From: Acridotheres tristis
Taxonomy: Eukaryota; Chordata; Aves; Passeriformes; Sturnidae
Assembly (NCBI GenBank): GCA_037013685.1
Contig: CM072886.1
Location: forward strand, 87,116,922-87,180,921
Direction of reading: 5' to 3'
DNA length: 64,000 bases
Positions within the stretch are counted from its first letter, which is position 1, and each line of letters opens with the position of its first letter. Below, piece by piece: positions 40,488 through 51,902 of the stretch. Below the pieces are notes generated by a model that was not told where the DNA came from, did not search any database, and saw nothing but the letters and a program-made list of their open reading frames with translations. The position numbers and the translations under genes were made by a program.

Positions 40488-40860
40488 ATGATGTATACAA
40501 TGGCAGTGGGCCTATCGATAAGCAACATAAATTTATCTGTCTCTGAATTGGACCATGAATTTCATTTGCACAGATTTCTTGGGAAAGACACATCTATAGT
40601 TTGTAAGCTCTTTGTATGTTATGCTTTACATGTAAGAAATAAATGTTATTATGTCTTCCCTTTCACTTCACAGGGCAAAGATGGGCCTCTGCTTGGCTGT
40701 GTGACCATATTTCCCAGTGGCATCCCCTACTCACAGTGTAAAGGATTATTTGCAGGTGGTCACAAGATTAAACATGACCGAGCTATGGCGGGACCACTTA
40801 AGATTGTGACATACCTGCCTGATTGTCCAAATACATAAACTCGACTACCGCAAATGCAAG
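40488..40860 (+). other. Candidate exon-like or conserved block with good acceptor
   Basis: A pyrimidine tract ending TTCACTTCACAG (to 40673) precedes sequence of clearly higher G+C with four CpGs in under 200 bp. The frame from 40674 is open for 54 codons to a TAA at 40836-40838; it includes GKDGPLLGCVTIFPSG and is not recognised. TTTGCAG followed by GTGGTC at 40755/40756 could serve as a modest donor, giving an 82-bp exon. The frame also continues upstream to 40488, so the splice model is not required. A conserved noncoding element is an equally good reading. Confidence 0.18.
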
Positions 40861-41906
40861 CTGAAATATTGCTGTTAATACACAACCAAAACTTAGATAT
40901 AGCTGCTAAGGGAGTTATGTTGGGAGGTGATTTGCCTCTCTTGCTTAACTTGATCATTGTTCATATGTGTATACTCGAAATTGTTCAGCCTCCACCATAA
41001 AGGGAAAAGCAATTTCTTGCTTCTGTCTCCTTTTCTATCAAAATATATTTTTTATCAAAATACCTACTAAATCACCTAAACACCTACTGAAGCACATGCT
41101 ACAATTGTTCCCATTCTCTGTAAAATATATGTTAATATTTCTTAATATCAATGTTAATTTCAACTACATTTTTTTCAGAATTCCAACTTTTGCTATCTGA
41201 AATATATCAAGAAAGACTTTTTATGATGGCACGTAGACTGTCCCCCGTGCAACACTATTTTCAAAACTGCCGTTGCCCTTGACAGGAATAAGACCTTTTA
41301 GCAGCATGTTAAAAACAGAGATAAAACATAGTCATACAACTTTCATAGCCATGTACACCACTTATTTTCTCTAGAAAACTAATACCTAATACTCGTAAAT
41401 TAATGTCTTTCAAGGGTTCCAAGGGAGAGAGGTTACTACTCTTTTACTCTTCAGTGGGATCACTTAAGAGAACTGTTGAAAACTCAGTACAGATAATGGA
41501 TTCTAATGTCACACAAGCTGAGAGGGAAGAAGTGTGCAATTTACACATTTTGCTCTAGTGCTCTAGTATTGATTCTGTCCTATAAACCAACTTGTTCCCA
41601 CATAACACAAACATAAAGTTGTCTGAACTGAAATGCACCAGTCTGTCTAAAGCATCTGTTTCTGGAGGAAGAGACAGAGGAGAAAAAAAACCTAGGAGAG
41701 CAAGGACATAGCTTCCTTTTTGTTCTGTTAATGGTCCCATCTGTGAAAATAAAGGGTGTGAAAAACATCAAAAGCATCCGGGAACTTTTGCAAGGTGGAT
41801 AGAGAGATATGCTTTCATTCTGACAACCTTGAACTATCAGAAAGACATGATAGAGAAGAAACTAGATGATGGGAAACATGGAAATAGCAAAGAGGGCATT
41901 GGACGG
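40861..41906. other. AT-rich noncoding DNA, nothing recognised
   Basis: No gene or repeat recognised between the exon-like block and the LTR boundary. Confidence 0.65.
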
Positions 41907-42078
41907 TGGTATGGTTTAACCCCATGTGGCAACTAACACCCACACAGCTGCTTGCTCACTTCCCCCAGTGGGGTGGAGAAGAGAATCAGAAAGGTAAAAG
42001 TGAGAGAATTTGTGGGCTGAGATAAAGGCAGTTTAATAGATCAAACAAAACCGTGCACACAACAAAAGCAAAACAAGG

Positions 42079-42144
42079 CATTCATTCATTCATTCATTCA
42101 TTCATTCATTCATTCATTCATTCATTCATTCATTCATTCATTCA
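42079..42144. repeat. (CATT)n microsatellite inside the LTR, about 16 units
   Basis: A perfect CATT/TTCA array of 66 bp. The matching position in the second LTR of this family (about 51538-51546) has only two units, so the array grew from a short seed in the LTR. Confidence 0.97.
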
Positions 42145-42276
42145 CTACATCTCATGGGCAGGCAGATGTCCAGCCATCTGCAGGAGAGCAAGGCTCTATC
42201 GTGTGTCATGGTGACTCAGGAGGACAAATGCCATCCCTCTAAACGTCCCCCTGCCTTCCTACACCCCTCCCCCCCA

Positions 42277-42282
42277 TTTATA
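42277..42282 (-). promoter_or_regulatory. LTR TATA box (retroviral promoter, relic)
   Basis: TATAAA on the minus strand, in the expected place between U3 and R, followed by a C-rich (plus strand) tract. This orients the LTR. Present activity is unknown. Confidence 0.6.
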
Positions 42283-42558
42283 TGCTGAGCATGACAACAT
42301 ATGGTCAGAGATAACCCTTTCATCACCTGGGGTCAGCTGTCCCAGCTGTGCCCCCTCCCAGCTCCCTGTGCTCCCCCAGCCTCCTCACTTGTGGGGTGAG
42401 GTGCGAAGCAGAAAAGTTCTTCACTCTCTGTAAATACTGCTCAGCAATGGAGTAGACCTCTCTGTGTTCTCAACACTGTTTTTAACACAACTACAAAACT
42501 TACTCCTCTACTAGCCACTACAAAGGAAATTAACTGTATCCCAGCCAAAACCAGCACA

Positions 42559-42784
42559 GATAGATTTACAAGTACAGACGCATATGCATGAGAAGTCTCT
42601 TCTGGAAAGGCCTTCTATTTTGGGTAGCACCACAAAACGAGAGCCTTATTCTCAGGTATATTAACATAAACATTGTCAGCAAACTTGTCAAAATAAGTAA
42701 ACAATGGTAAAAACTCTGATTTCTGAAAAACAGCAAGAAAAATACAAAACACTTCTAAGTGTCTTAAAAATAAGAAGGTGAAAA
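42559..42784. other. Spacer between LTR and CR1 fragment, nothing recognised
   Basis: AT-rich DNA without a gene or hallmark; it may include a decayed part of the CR1 upstream region. Confidence 0.5.
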
Positions 42785-43295
42785 GCAGCCCACAAAGATT
42801 CATTAAGAACAAAACATGTCAAACCAATCTAATTTCTTTTTATGAAAGTTAACAAGACTTGTGGATGAGGAAAAGTATGTGACACTTGCTGACTTTAGTA
42901 AGGCTTTTTACATTGTTGCACATGACATTTTCATAAACCATGGAAATATAAACTAGATGATGCTGCTGTTTGGAGAGCCTAACTGGTTGGAAAACCACAA
43001 GGAGAATAATTATCAGTAGCTCACTGTCAGACTGGAGAGATTTATCAAATTGGGCTCTTCAGCAGCCTGTCTTTAATTTAATATGATTCAATATTTTCAT
43101 TACAATGGTGGATGATAGCACAGGGAGTAGGCCTATTAAATCTACAGATGACACCAAACTCTGACAGATGTGAAGACATTGGAGGACAGGATTAGAATTT
43201 GAAATGGTCTTGTCAAGTTGGAGAAAAAAGCCACACATAAACCATTAATGGCAAATGCAAAACTCTATACTTAGAACAATAAACTCAACAAATTC
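42785..43295 (+). mobile_element. CR1 LINE internal fragment (reverse-transcriptase region)
   Basis: Plus-strand sequence follows the CR1 ORF2 order: an ACATGTCAAACCAATCT segment, GTGGATGAGG, then GACTTTAGTAAGGCTTTT, encoding DFSKAF, the reverse-transcriptase motif A region. Further on, GATGACACCAAACTC encodes DDTKL, the motif C neighbourhood, and CTATACTTAGAACAA corresponds to the segment after KCKVLHLG. Several indels and stops break the frame, so the copy is dead. It is truncated at both ends, and no CR1 3' tail follows directly. Assignment is from remembered CR1 protein and DNA features. Confidence 0.85.
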
Positions 43296-46200
43296 ATAAT
43301 GAGCAATATTCATGTTTACAACAACATTATCTTTGCCAGACCTATTTCTATTTAAACAGGAAAGTTGCCTTCATCTGAGCACTACTGCTACTCCCAAATT
43401 CATCACCTATTTGATGAGACTAATTTGACTTGCCTGAACATCCATTTTTCATTTCCTTTTCTGACACAACGTGTTTTGGAAAAATTTCCTTGACCCAGAG
43501 ATTTTCTCATTTGTTCTTCTGTCTCATGTGCTATACTTCTTACCAAAAATGACTGGTTCTAAATTGTCACAGGGTATTACCTTGCTGCTAAAGTCTTTGA
43601 CTCTCCTTTTAGAACACTGTCATTCTCATCTTCCACCTCCTAATTCTCACCAGCTTGTAAGGGATACAAACAATAGCTGTTCTGCAAAGTCTGTATTCTT
43701 CCTTCCCATTTAATCTTTTCCCAGTTCTCTTCTGCTTGCCTCTGGAGGGAATCTCAAGACTCCTACTTAGAAATTTTCACTTGAAAAACTTGGATTTGTT
43801 CTAAATTACTGGTGAGATTCATGTGGCCTAAATACCGCAGAGCAAGTTCTTTGTTCTTCAGTTGTTTGATGAAGACATGACCGGAGCAGCTGTGTGTGTT
43901 TATGGCAAGATCCAGAGGAAGGTGGAAAGTGGTTTTATAGATCCATATCTCCTAAATTCCAGATAACCCACAGTCATAATCTGGATTTTCCATCAGCCAC
44001 TCATCTTCAATCTATCTCTTCCACAACATGGATACTTATATTCAGTTATGTAGACTAGATTAATTAGTGTTTTAAGTCTCAGGTTTGGCAAGAAAAAATT
44101 TCTCCATTCATCCCTTTTCCTTTGGCTAAAAATCATAACTTCACAGACATTCTGCTCCCACCCCATCATGTCCCCAGAAACTTCCAGGTTGGTCATTAGT
44201 TGTAATGCTGCTGAGTGCAGATACAGGTCTGCTTCAACAAACAAAATGAATTAAAGTAACACAGAGAAGGTTTGACTGCCAAAGTTGTAGTTAAGCACTA
44301 AGAATCTAAGATTGAAACACTGAAAATGAGCCGCTGGTTTCATTCTGCAACAACAAAAAAATGAAATAGCTTTAGTGAAATGCAAAAAAAAGAGATTTTC
44401 TTGATAAAATATGTACAAAACCTTAAAGAAGTTGTGGATGAAGAGGAGGAAATCCAAAGGGAAGCAAGGGGAAAGATCAGAGCATTAGAAAATATGTAGG
44501 ATGATAAAACATTGAAATCGCTTGTCCTAAACAAGTGAAGATTTGACAAAACTTTTCTTTTAGTTTTGTGACTTTCTGTAAATATCAGACTCTGCTCATG
44601 AATTAACTCCTGAACTTTCGCAGCTGACACACAGTGAGACAAATCCCCTCTAAAAGGCAAGTTTGTGTGTTTGTAAGCCTTAATGCACTGCAACATTACT
44701 GTGCAACTACTGAGTCCTATAGATCAGTCTTCCTGTCTTGTTCTGCATCATTCTAAACAATTGTTATATAGATTTCTGGGGGAAAATTACTTGGATTTGA
44801 CTGATACAAATGAGATAAATGACATCTCTTCTTCCTCACCACAAGATTCATTTGACAAAGTTTTGAAGCCCTATGCAAGAACTTAAAAATGAGTAGGAGC
44901 TGCACAGCCCTATTTAAAACAACCTCTAATTGATTATCTACTCGTAAATTACAAGTTTAGATACCTCTGTGACTCCTTTTAGGATAGTTTTTATGAGAAT
45001 TTGAGAACAAACATGATTACAAAACAGAGCTTTTAACTTTATAGGTAGATTTTAATCATATTTCTTCATAGCCAAAAAATAAGGAAATTATGCCCTTTCT
45101 CTTTTCATTATATATATTTCCTCTTTTTTCAGAATAAAAAATAAAGTAGTAGGAAAAAAGCCGGTATATCCTGCACTATTAAATGTAAAGATGAGAATGT
45201 AAGTCTTACTTGACACTGTAGTAGGGGGATGAGTATGCAACCCCTTTGATAAAAATGAAACATCAAATTTAGAAATCTACAAAAATATGTTCACACAATT
45301 AAGATAAGGCATGACAATCCCCGAGTCTGATCTTATTCCCTACATTTAATTTTATGCTGAAGGTAAAAGTCATGCATGAGTCAAATCACAAGGACTTAGC
45401 TAAGAATTTTTTTAAATTGAAAATTCAATACAAAAATATAAAAATGCAAAAAACACACAAGATTTGTTCAAGCAAGGACTACAGCCTTAGTGGTTTAATT
45501 ACAATGTTTGCAAATACTGGGAATTTACAGGTCATAAATATGAAGAAGTGATTAATTAGAACATTTCTTACATAAATATTTCTTCCACTGCAAATACAGA
45601 TATTTTGCCTGTCTGTATTTCTGCTGGATAGTACAGATTCATAGTCAACAGTAATTGCCAAAGATTTTTAGTTCCAAAATCATTTATGAGGCTATTTCTT
45701 GATTATTTTTTCCAGACACACATGCACCTAATTTGTATGTAAAATTGCTAAAGGGAAAACCTCCCACATCAACATCTTTACAAAACGTATCCTCACTCAG
45801 GTAACTCAGCTGGAGAGACTGAAATCTAACTGAATACCTCAACTAGCATGAACATGTTCACTTAAATCAGATATGAATTAGTATCTGTGTGTTCCTTCTA
45901 TAAAATCAAAAGTGAAGTAGGATTATTACATTGCATAGGTGGAAACAAATTTGTTAAACATGAGGAGTTTATAATGTCGATGATAAAAAATGTACAGGAC
46001 TACAAAGCATGATTGTGCCAATTCTTAGTTTAATAAGATTCATTTCAATTAGAATCTTCAACTCACTCTTTTGGATATATTTCCCTTTGTATTCTGTGAA
46101 ATTTGTGGACATCAGCTAATTGTCATGCAAACATGCATTAAAATTTGTACTTAGGTATGTTTATTTGATGCATTTTGAAATTCTATGTTTTGCTTCCTGA

Positions 46201-48179
46201 TCATTTCAGAAATTGCATTAAATTTACTGTACAAGTTGTATCTCTGAGAACTTGTAGTACATATGTTAAAAAATTTAAAGCATTGACAAAACAGGTGAAA
46301 ACATGTTTTAAGAAACACGTCCTGAAATCTGCTAAATGGTGGAAGATCTTGCCAAATATTGAAGGTTTTCAGGGCAGCTTTTTAAAACATGAAAGCCAAA
46401 TCAGCCAATCATGCACTTTTCATATAGATCTAGCTCCTGGCATAAAAAACTTTCAGAGTTGAGGATGTTTGCTGCTAACAGATCGTTTTCATAATAGAAG
46501 ATAAATTCCTAAAGAACATAATGCATTTGAATATTGTTGGCTTCTCAGAACCAAAATTAACAAAAACAAAGCCAGAAGAGAGCTGTGATGTTATTAATCA
46601 AAAGAAATAACATTTCTTTGCTGATATCTACCTTGAATTCTCAAGATTAATATGAATAACTATAATTGAGAAATTGTGCATGTTTTTGATTTTTTTTCTA
46701 TATTACAGACAGAAAAGTGTAGGTACCCTGAAGGTGTTCTAGAACTTTGTTAGGAAAACAATTACAATGAAAAAGTGTACATTGATATTAGGCATTTTTT
46801 CTCTTTTTCTATCTATAATCAAAAATATGCTTGAGTCAAAGTCTCTACCCTCTACTGCACAGAGCAGGCTCAGAGCACATAGACAACATATTTCAAATTA
46901 AACTAATTTGGAATACTTGCTCCAAGAAAGCACCTAATATCCTTCAGTTTCCAAAAGACTTCCAGTACAGGAGAAAGACTAGACCCAGTCTGAATAACCT
47001 CCCCAAGATGTCTCTCCAGCTTGGGTCTTGGGTTCTCAGCACCAATTTTTCCACATCACAGATCCATTCCTATTGTGTGCACTTGGTAAAGTCGTGCTGG
47101 GGTCTATCATCATTGGCAAAATGGCTTCAGGCTACGAGAGTTTGAAATTCAAGTACAAAGTGCAAGACACCACTTATTAGTGTAGCTCCCCTGTGCAACC
47201 AGGGCCTTTGAGACTCATCTTGCTGGACAAGCCCACCAAGTTCTGATATCATGTTCATGTTCATTATGTTCGTGTTCATTGTGTTCATGGTAAAATAGCT
47301 TCAGCAGAACAGAATTTAATCTCTAGCATCCACTTTCTTGCTGAGTAGTATATACTGCACTTGATACAACTCAGGCTGGGTTTCTACTTCCAACCAGAGA
47401 GACTTCTGGTTAAAAAGTAGGCCTTTCAGTACCTGGATTTATCTTCTAGGACATACCACAAGGAATTGCTTTAGTATCAAGTTATATTTGCTCTAGTCCA
47501 GTCAAAGAGGGAGGCCAAAGCAGCAGAAGGCAGATTAACTGTAAATGGGAACTGAGTAAAAATGTGTTCTCTGCCTCAAGAAGGCATAAGATACTGACTG
47601 AGGTTACTTCAACAAAATGAAATATCCTATTTAGAATTTATAATAATTATAACCATTTGATTCATGAGATTATTTCAATATTCAATTTTTTGCAGTATAC
47701 CTTTCTAACAGCATTTTTATCACTATTTTTGATTGGTTCTAATTAGACAGAAAAATATATTTTGGAAAGCAAACACTTTTCAGTAAAAGATGGAGAAAAG
47801 TAGCTGCAATCATGGCTGTCTTGCTCAATGACACAGAAAATCCATTGAGCAAGTGAGAATAGAAACCATATTTTCTAAGCCATAGGCCTGTAAATTTAAT
47901 CAAAAAGTTATTTTTATTCTCTATTTAAGTGTAATTATCATTGACTATGAAAAAGCACTCTACCAAAATAGTTTGTGGAGTAATAGGTAAGGAAAAAAGA
48001 AACTTGTAGTTAGTTTTTGAATTAATAAAAGGAAAAGTTTAATATATATGCTTGGAAAATATCTAGTGCAGTTAAACAAGAACCATGTGAAATATATCCA
48101 ACCATCTAAAAATGAAGGCAATTAGCAGCAATTATAGAGCTTCTTTCCCAAAACTATGTATTGTAAATCCTTTTAATCA
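43296..48179. other. AT-rich noncoding DNA, no gene seen
   Basis: Frames up to about 118 codons on either strand have no recognised domains. I looked specifically for retroviral gag/pol remains because the interval lies between two related LTRs, and saw none. A (GTTCAT)n-like tract lies at 47251-47288. Confidence 0.65.
47251..47288. repeat. Degenerate (GTTCAT)n hexamer repeat
   Basis: Successive ATGTTC, ATGTTC, ATTATGTTC, GTGTTC, ATTGTGTTC units; a short slippage-derived array with point changes. Confidence 0.75.
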
Positions 48180-48830
48180 GTGAAAGCACCAATAACATCA
48201 AGCCATTGTGTGTCTGAACAGGAAGCCTAGTATGTAAGAACACTTTGCTTTTAATTAACTTTTGGATACCACTTTGTGCAGATTATTATCAGGAGAGGTG
48301 CTGCATAGAGGAAACTATGTATTTTAGGTTCCTATTAAAGGATTAATTGTATTTTTAAGTGCAATATGTTAATGAGAAGTAATGGTTGTTTGCTGGAGGT
48401 ATACTGTACTTAATAGGTTGGTGGATTAAACAGTCCCTGCATTAAAAGGAATTATTGTATTTGTCATAAATACCTTTGAGGATAAATTTGCTTTCAACTG
48501 CTGGAGGAATTCTTTGATATAAAACATGAAGGATTACATGAAGGTGACAGGAGAGGTAGTCTGCATCTGTCAGGTGTGCTCCTGATCACAGGCCAAGAAA
48601 ACTTACAAAGTAACCTGGGGCATATTGCATTTAGAAACCGAGCCCTGTTATCAAAAATCAAAGAATTCGATGTAGTTGAATGTTTTGTATTTGGAAAGGG
48701 GAAGGGAAGAAGTAATGCATTTGGAATTTACTGTGTTTCTGTACTAGCTGCACTTTTTTTGCTGGACTCAGTAACGCCTCAGAGGGCAACTGTGTTTATT
48801 ACAGTATCTGCTACTGTAATGTAGAAATGA
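48180..48830. promoter_or_regulatory. Candidate conserved noncoding element, homeodomain-word rich
   Basis: The left half (48180-48540) is dense in homeodomain-type words: TTTTAATTAACTTTTGG, AAAGGATTAATTG, TGTTAATGAG, GGTGGATTAAAC, and ATTATTGTATTTGTC. The right half (48560-48830) has more even composition and an 82-codon frame (48576-48824) with no known domain. Both halves look less decayed than their surroundings. Regulatory function is inference; the halves may be separate elements. Confidence 0.28.
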
Positions 48831-50363
48831 ATCTGAAAAAGCTAAGTTCTCAATTTTTTAACACAAGCCCCAAGCCATGACCACAAAGGGCAATTTAAGA
48901 AGGGGAAAAAACAAACCACCCAACAAATGAACAAAAACCAAACAAACAAACAAATAAAACCCCCTTAAACTTGAGAAAAAACCCTGAAGGACCTGTCCAG
49001 AGTGAAAGCTTTTCATCTGCTGCTTCAAGACTGGGTAGTTTTGTATGAATTATTTTTCATGGGAATTTTGCAAGAATGCCTTCTAACCCCACCCACCCTT
49101 TCATGTTGGATATGGCTGTTAATTGTGCAAGGGCATGGGTGGGGGGAAAATTATTACTGTGATTTTGGAGTAATTTAGTTTCTAGAGACAAGGGCTTCTT
49201 ATTTAGCAAGTGTATAATCTAGACTAAGTCTTTCCCTATAAAAAGTGTAGACTTGATTTTCTTTCTGTCAAGTACACTGCAGGTATACTTTATTGACATT
49301 GTAGACTCAAAGAGACAGTAGGGTGAAAAGGGGAGCTTAGATTTGATTTCATTGTGTTGGAAGGTCTGCTGAAATGGACAACTATATTATGAAGTAAGTG
49401 TGTGCACATACCAGTATAATGCCAAGGAGATGGAGAAAGGGATAAACAAACTTTAAAAGGCCCCGTAAGGAGAAAGAAAAACAGTTTTCTCTTATACATG
49501 GCAACAAAGGTTGGAATCACAGAGAAGAAATATAAAAGAGCATAATGCAAGAGAAAAGATCTCTGGATACTAGTAGAAGAATAAAAAAAGTGTACTTTTG
49601 GTTATACAAAACATATGCACTACTGGAGAGATCACAGATTCAGAGCAAAAGCTCTGATTCCATATCCTGATTATGATATGATTCCATAACCTTCTCCCTG
49701 AAAGAAATCTCTCTTCTGCAAACCTGTGACACTTCCTTTCCTATTTCAAGATATCCCTCAGCCTCACACTTCATGACAGATGCCATTTTCAGAATAAAAG
49801 ATTAAACTTCCTGTAAGTATGTTTAGACTTCAAAAACATAAGAAAGCTACAGTTGCCTTTGTTTATTTATTTGATGAGGCCTTTTCATGCTGAAAGTGGC
49901 TTGTCAAAAGAAAATAGTCTGTGAGGCCCAAACAAAAAGTTTAGTAGCTCTTGATGAATGATGTTCTATTTTTTTTCCTAAAAAGTTCTAGATCTCTGTC
50001 ATATGGAAGGATACAAGATCATGCAAGTACTTTTGATTTGTCAGCTTCTCCTATGATTTTTTCCTGTGAAGTTGGAAAAAAATAATGTGCAAAAAATTCT
50101 ACTTTGTTACAATGCTAAATTAGAAGATCTACAGCTGTTTCTCTTTAAAATATACAAATAAAATGCTACCATGCTTCAAGATGTAATTTATGTGTTATTG
50201 TTTCTTGCATGGAAATTACTAGAATTGTGGTTTCATAAGGTATGATATTCATTAAAGCTTAGTGTTAAGTATATGAAGGCCACAAGAACCAAATTCTTAA
50301 AAATTCTAATGGAAAAGAAGATAAATTGATAACAAGTCTAACATGCACTAAGTATGAGCAAGA
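48831..50363. other. AT-rich noncoding DNA with a (CAAA)-rich tract
   Basis: An A-rich (CAAA)n-like tract lies at about 48906-48960, without a retroposon body that I recognise. No gene or RNA otherwise. Confidence 0.6.
48906..48960. repeat. A-rich (CAAA)n-like low-complexity tract
   Basis: Irregular ACAAA/CAAAC repeats ending CAAACAAACAAACAAATAAA. Confidence 0.8.
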
Positions 50364-50447
50364 CGTCCCTGCCCATGGCAAGAGGGTGGGAACTAGATGA
50401 TCTTTATGGTCCCTTCCAACTCAAAACATAGATTCTATGGTTATGAC
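50364..50447 (+). mobile_element. CR1 LINE 3' terminal fragment, about 80 bp
   Basis: Contains CCTGCCCATGGCAAGAGGG, then GAACTAGATGATCTTTATGG, TCCCTTCCAACTCAAAAC and the terminal GATTCTATGG. These match the CR1 3' end in the sense orientation. This is a strongly 5'-truncated insertion and is less diverged than the two minus-strand copies. Confidence 0.9.
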
Positions 50448-51363
50448 TGCATGCTTTAAAAAATGTCGGAATCAATAGAATGTTTACCCAAAGAGCTCAT
50501 ACATAGAACTTGTTTCCAAACAGTTTCATAAAAAATGTGCAAGGATAAGTGTTATATCTGTTCTTCAGTCTCATTAGCATTTGTCATCTGAAAGTGTTGC
50601 CAAGGCAAAGGAAGTCTAAGGTAGTCTAAAACAAGGCCAAAACTATTTATATTGGCAGTCAAAGTCAGCCTGCCAGTGCAAGTCAGTTTTTCCGACTCTT
50701 AGTGAGTCAAATAAAGAGCAGTGAGTCTGCTAAGATGGTTATTCCTGAAACCAATTAAAGGCAATTCCGAGGTTCTTTCAACTTATCCCATTATAACCTT
50801 CAGTAAACCACCACCTAATTTTTTTATTATAATTATTTGTGTAAATGCTAGCTCACAGACAATTAGTGTTCTCTGTAGGAACTCACATACTGGATTGACT
50901 TTGCAGAAAACCATTACATAAAAGTTGAGTTACTTTAAGGATAAAGGAACTTTATACAGGATGGTTTTCTGAATCTATTCAGCAAGCCATAAAGTTCCAA
51001 CTAGCTGATTTTGAAAACAGTATGTCTGGCTTATGAATTTAGTGGCTTGAGAGTAGAGCTAGTGGTAAACCTGAAACACTGAAAATTTATTTGAAATTAC
51101 ATAAGTGCATTGGTCTGCAAAGTTTGGGGTGCTTTGTAACAGTTCCAGTATTAAATTTTGTTAATATTTTTTAATATATTTTTCAAATTCTTTATGTTCT
51201 CCCTTGTAATGGCAATTCCTTCTCTGCATGAGCTGGATAGATTCACAACTCTAAATTTTAGGACATTTATTTTCTCCTTTGTAGTAGCATAATCTGTGGG
51301 AGGTTTCTCAGAATTTTTTCACATATTTTCTCTACCAGCAGAGAACAATTTCCCTTAGTCCAT
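50448..51363. other. AT-rich noncoding DNA, nothing recognised
   Basis: No gene, RNA or transposon recognised between the CR1 tail and the second LTR. Confidence 0.65.
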
Positions 51364-51902
51364 TGTTTTGGTTTAATTCCAATTGGCAACCAAATCTTCC
51401 ATAGTCACACTCTCATTTCTTCCTGGTGGCATGGGGAAGAGAATCAGAAGGGTAAAAGTTAGAAATTTGTGCACTGAGATAAAGACAATATAATAGGGAA
51501 AGCAAAAGCCATGCACGCAAGCAGAGCAAGACAAGGCATTCATTCACCACTTCCCATGGGTAGGCAGCTGTTCAGCCATCTCACAGAGAGCAGGGGTCCA
51601 GCACACCATAGCTCCCAGGCTTGAGGAAACTAATACCATTATCCTGACTAGTACCATCATCCTGAAACGTCCTCCTGCCTTCTCCTTCCTCCAGATTTAT
51701 ATGCTGCACATGATGCCATGTGGTATGGAATGTCACTTGGGTTAGCTGTGGTCAGCTGTCCCTGCTGTGTCCCCTCCCACCACCCCTAGCATCTTCCCTG
51801 ATGGGCTGGGTGAGAAGAAGAAAAGGCCTTTACTCTGGGCCAGCACTGTTCAACAGTAACAAAAACATCCCTGAGTTATCAACACAACTTCCAACACAAA
51901 AC
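51364..51902 (-). mobile_element. Solo LTR, same avian ERVL-type family, U3 end truncated
   Basis: The order of blocks matches the 41907-42558 LTR: TGTTTTGGTTTAATTCC, GAAGAGAATCAGAAGGGTAAAAG, GGCATTCATTCACCAC, TTCCCATGGGTAGGCAG, TTTATATGCTGCACATGA, GTGGTCAGCTGTCCCTGCTG and GAAAAGGCCTTTACTCTG. Similarity stops near 51902, so about 70-80 bp of the U3 start (right end, minus-strand sense) are missing or too diverged to recognise. The TATAAA survives on the minus strand (plus 51696-51701), but the polyadenylation signal is altered (ATATAAT on plus). An 18-bp unit is duplicated at 51631-51666. No proviral genes adjoin it. Confidence 0.87.
51631..51666. repeat. 18-bp tandem duplication inside the LTR
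   Basis: TAATACCATTATCCTGAC and TAGTACCATCATCCTGAA agree at 15 of 18 positions. The other LTR has a single related segment (ATGCCATCCCTCTAAACG) at this position, so the duplication is private to this copy or its source. Confidence 0.75.

Larger units (their letters stand above)
41907..42558 (-). mobile_element. Solo LTR, avian ERVL-type endogenous retrovirus, full length
   Basis: Recognised by its whole order of hallmarks: TGGTATGGTTTAACCCC at the left, GATAAAGGCAGTTTAATAG, CTCATGGGCAGGCAG, CAGCCATCTGCAGGAGAGCA, TTTATATGCTGAGCATGAC, GGTCAGCTGTCCCAGCTGTG and a right end CAGCCAAAACCAGCACA. The sense strand is minus: on that strand there is a TATAAA (plus 42277-42282), then an ATTAAA polyadenylation signal (plus 42032-42037), with U3 at the right and U5 at the left. 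No gag, pol or env sequence adjoins it, so it is a solo LTR left by recombination. Clear target-site duplications were not visible. It contains the CATT microsatellite. Confidence 0.88.

Noticed and set aside
42559..51363. Interval between the two LTRs as a proviral interior
   Set aside because: No gag, protease, reverse transcriptase, integrase or env motifs in any frame; it contains a CR1 fragment and otherwise AT-rich noncoding DNA, and the LTRs differ in structure.
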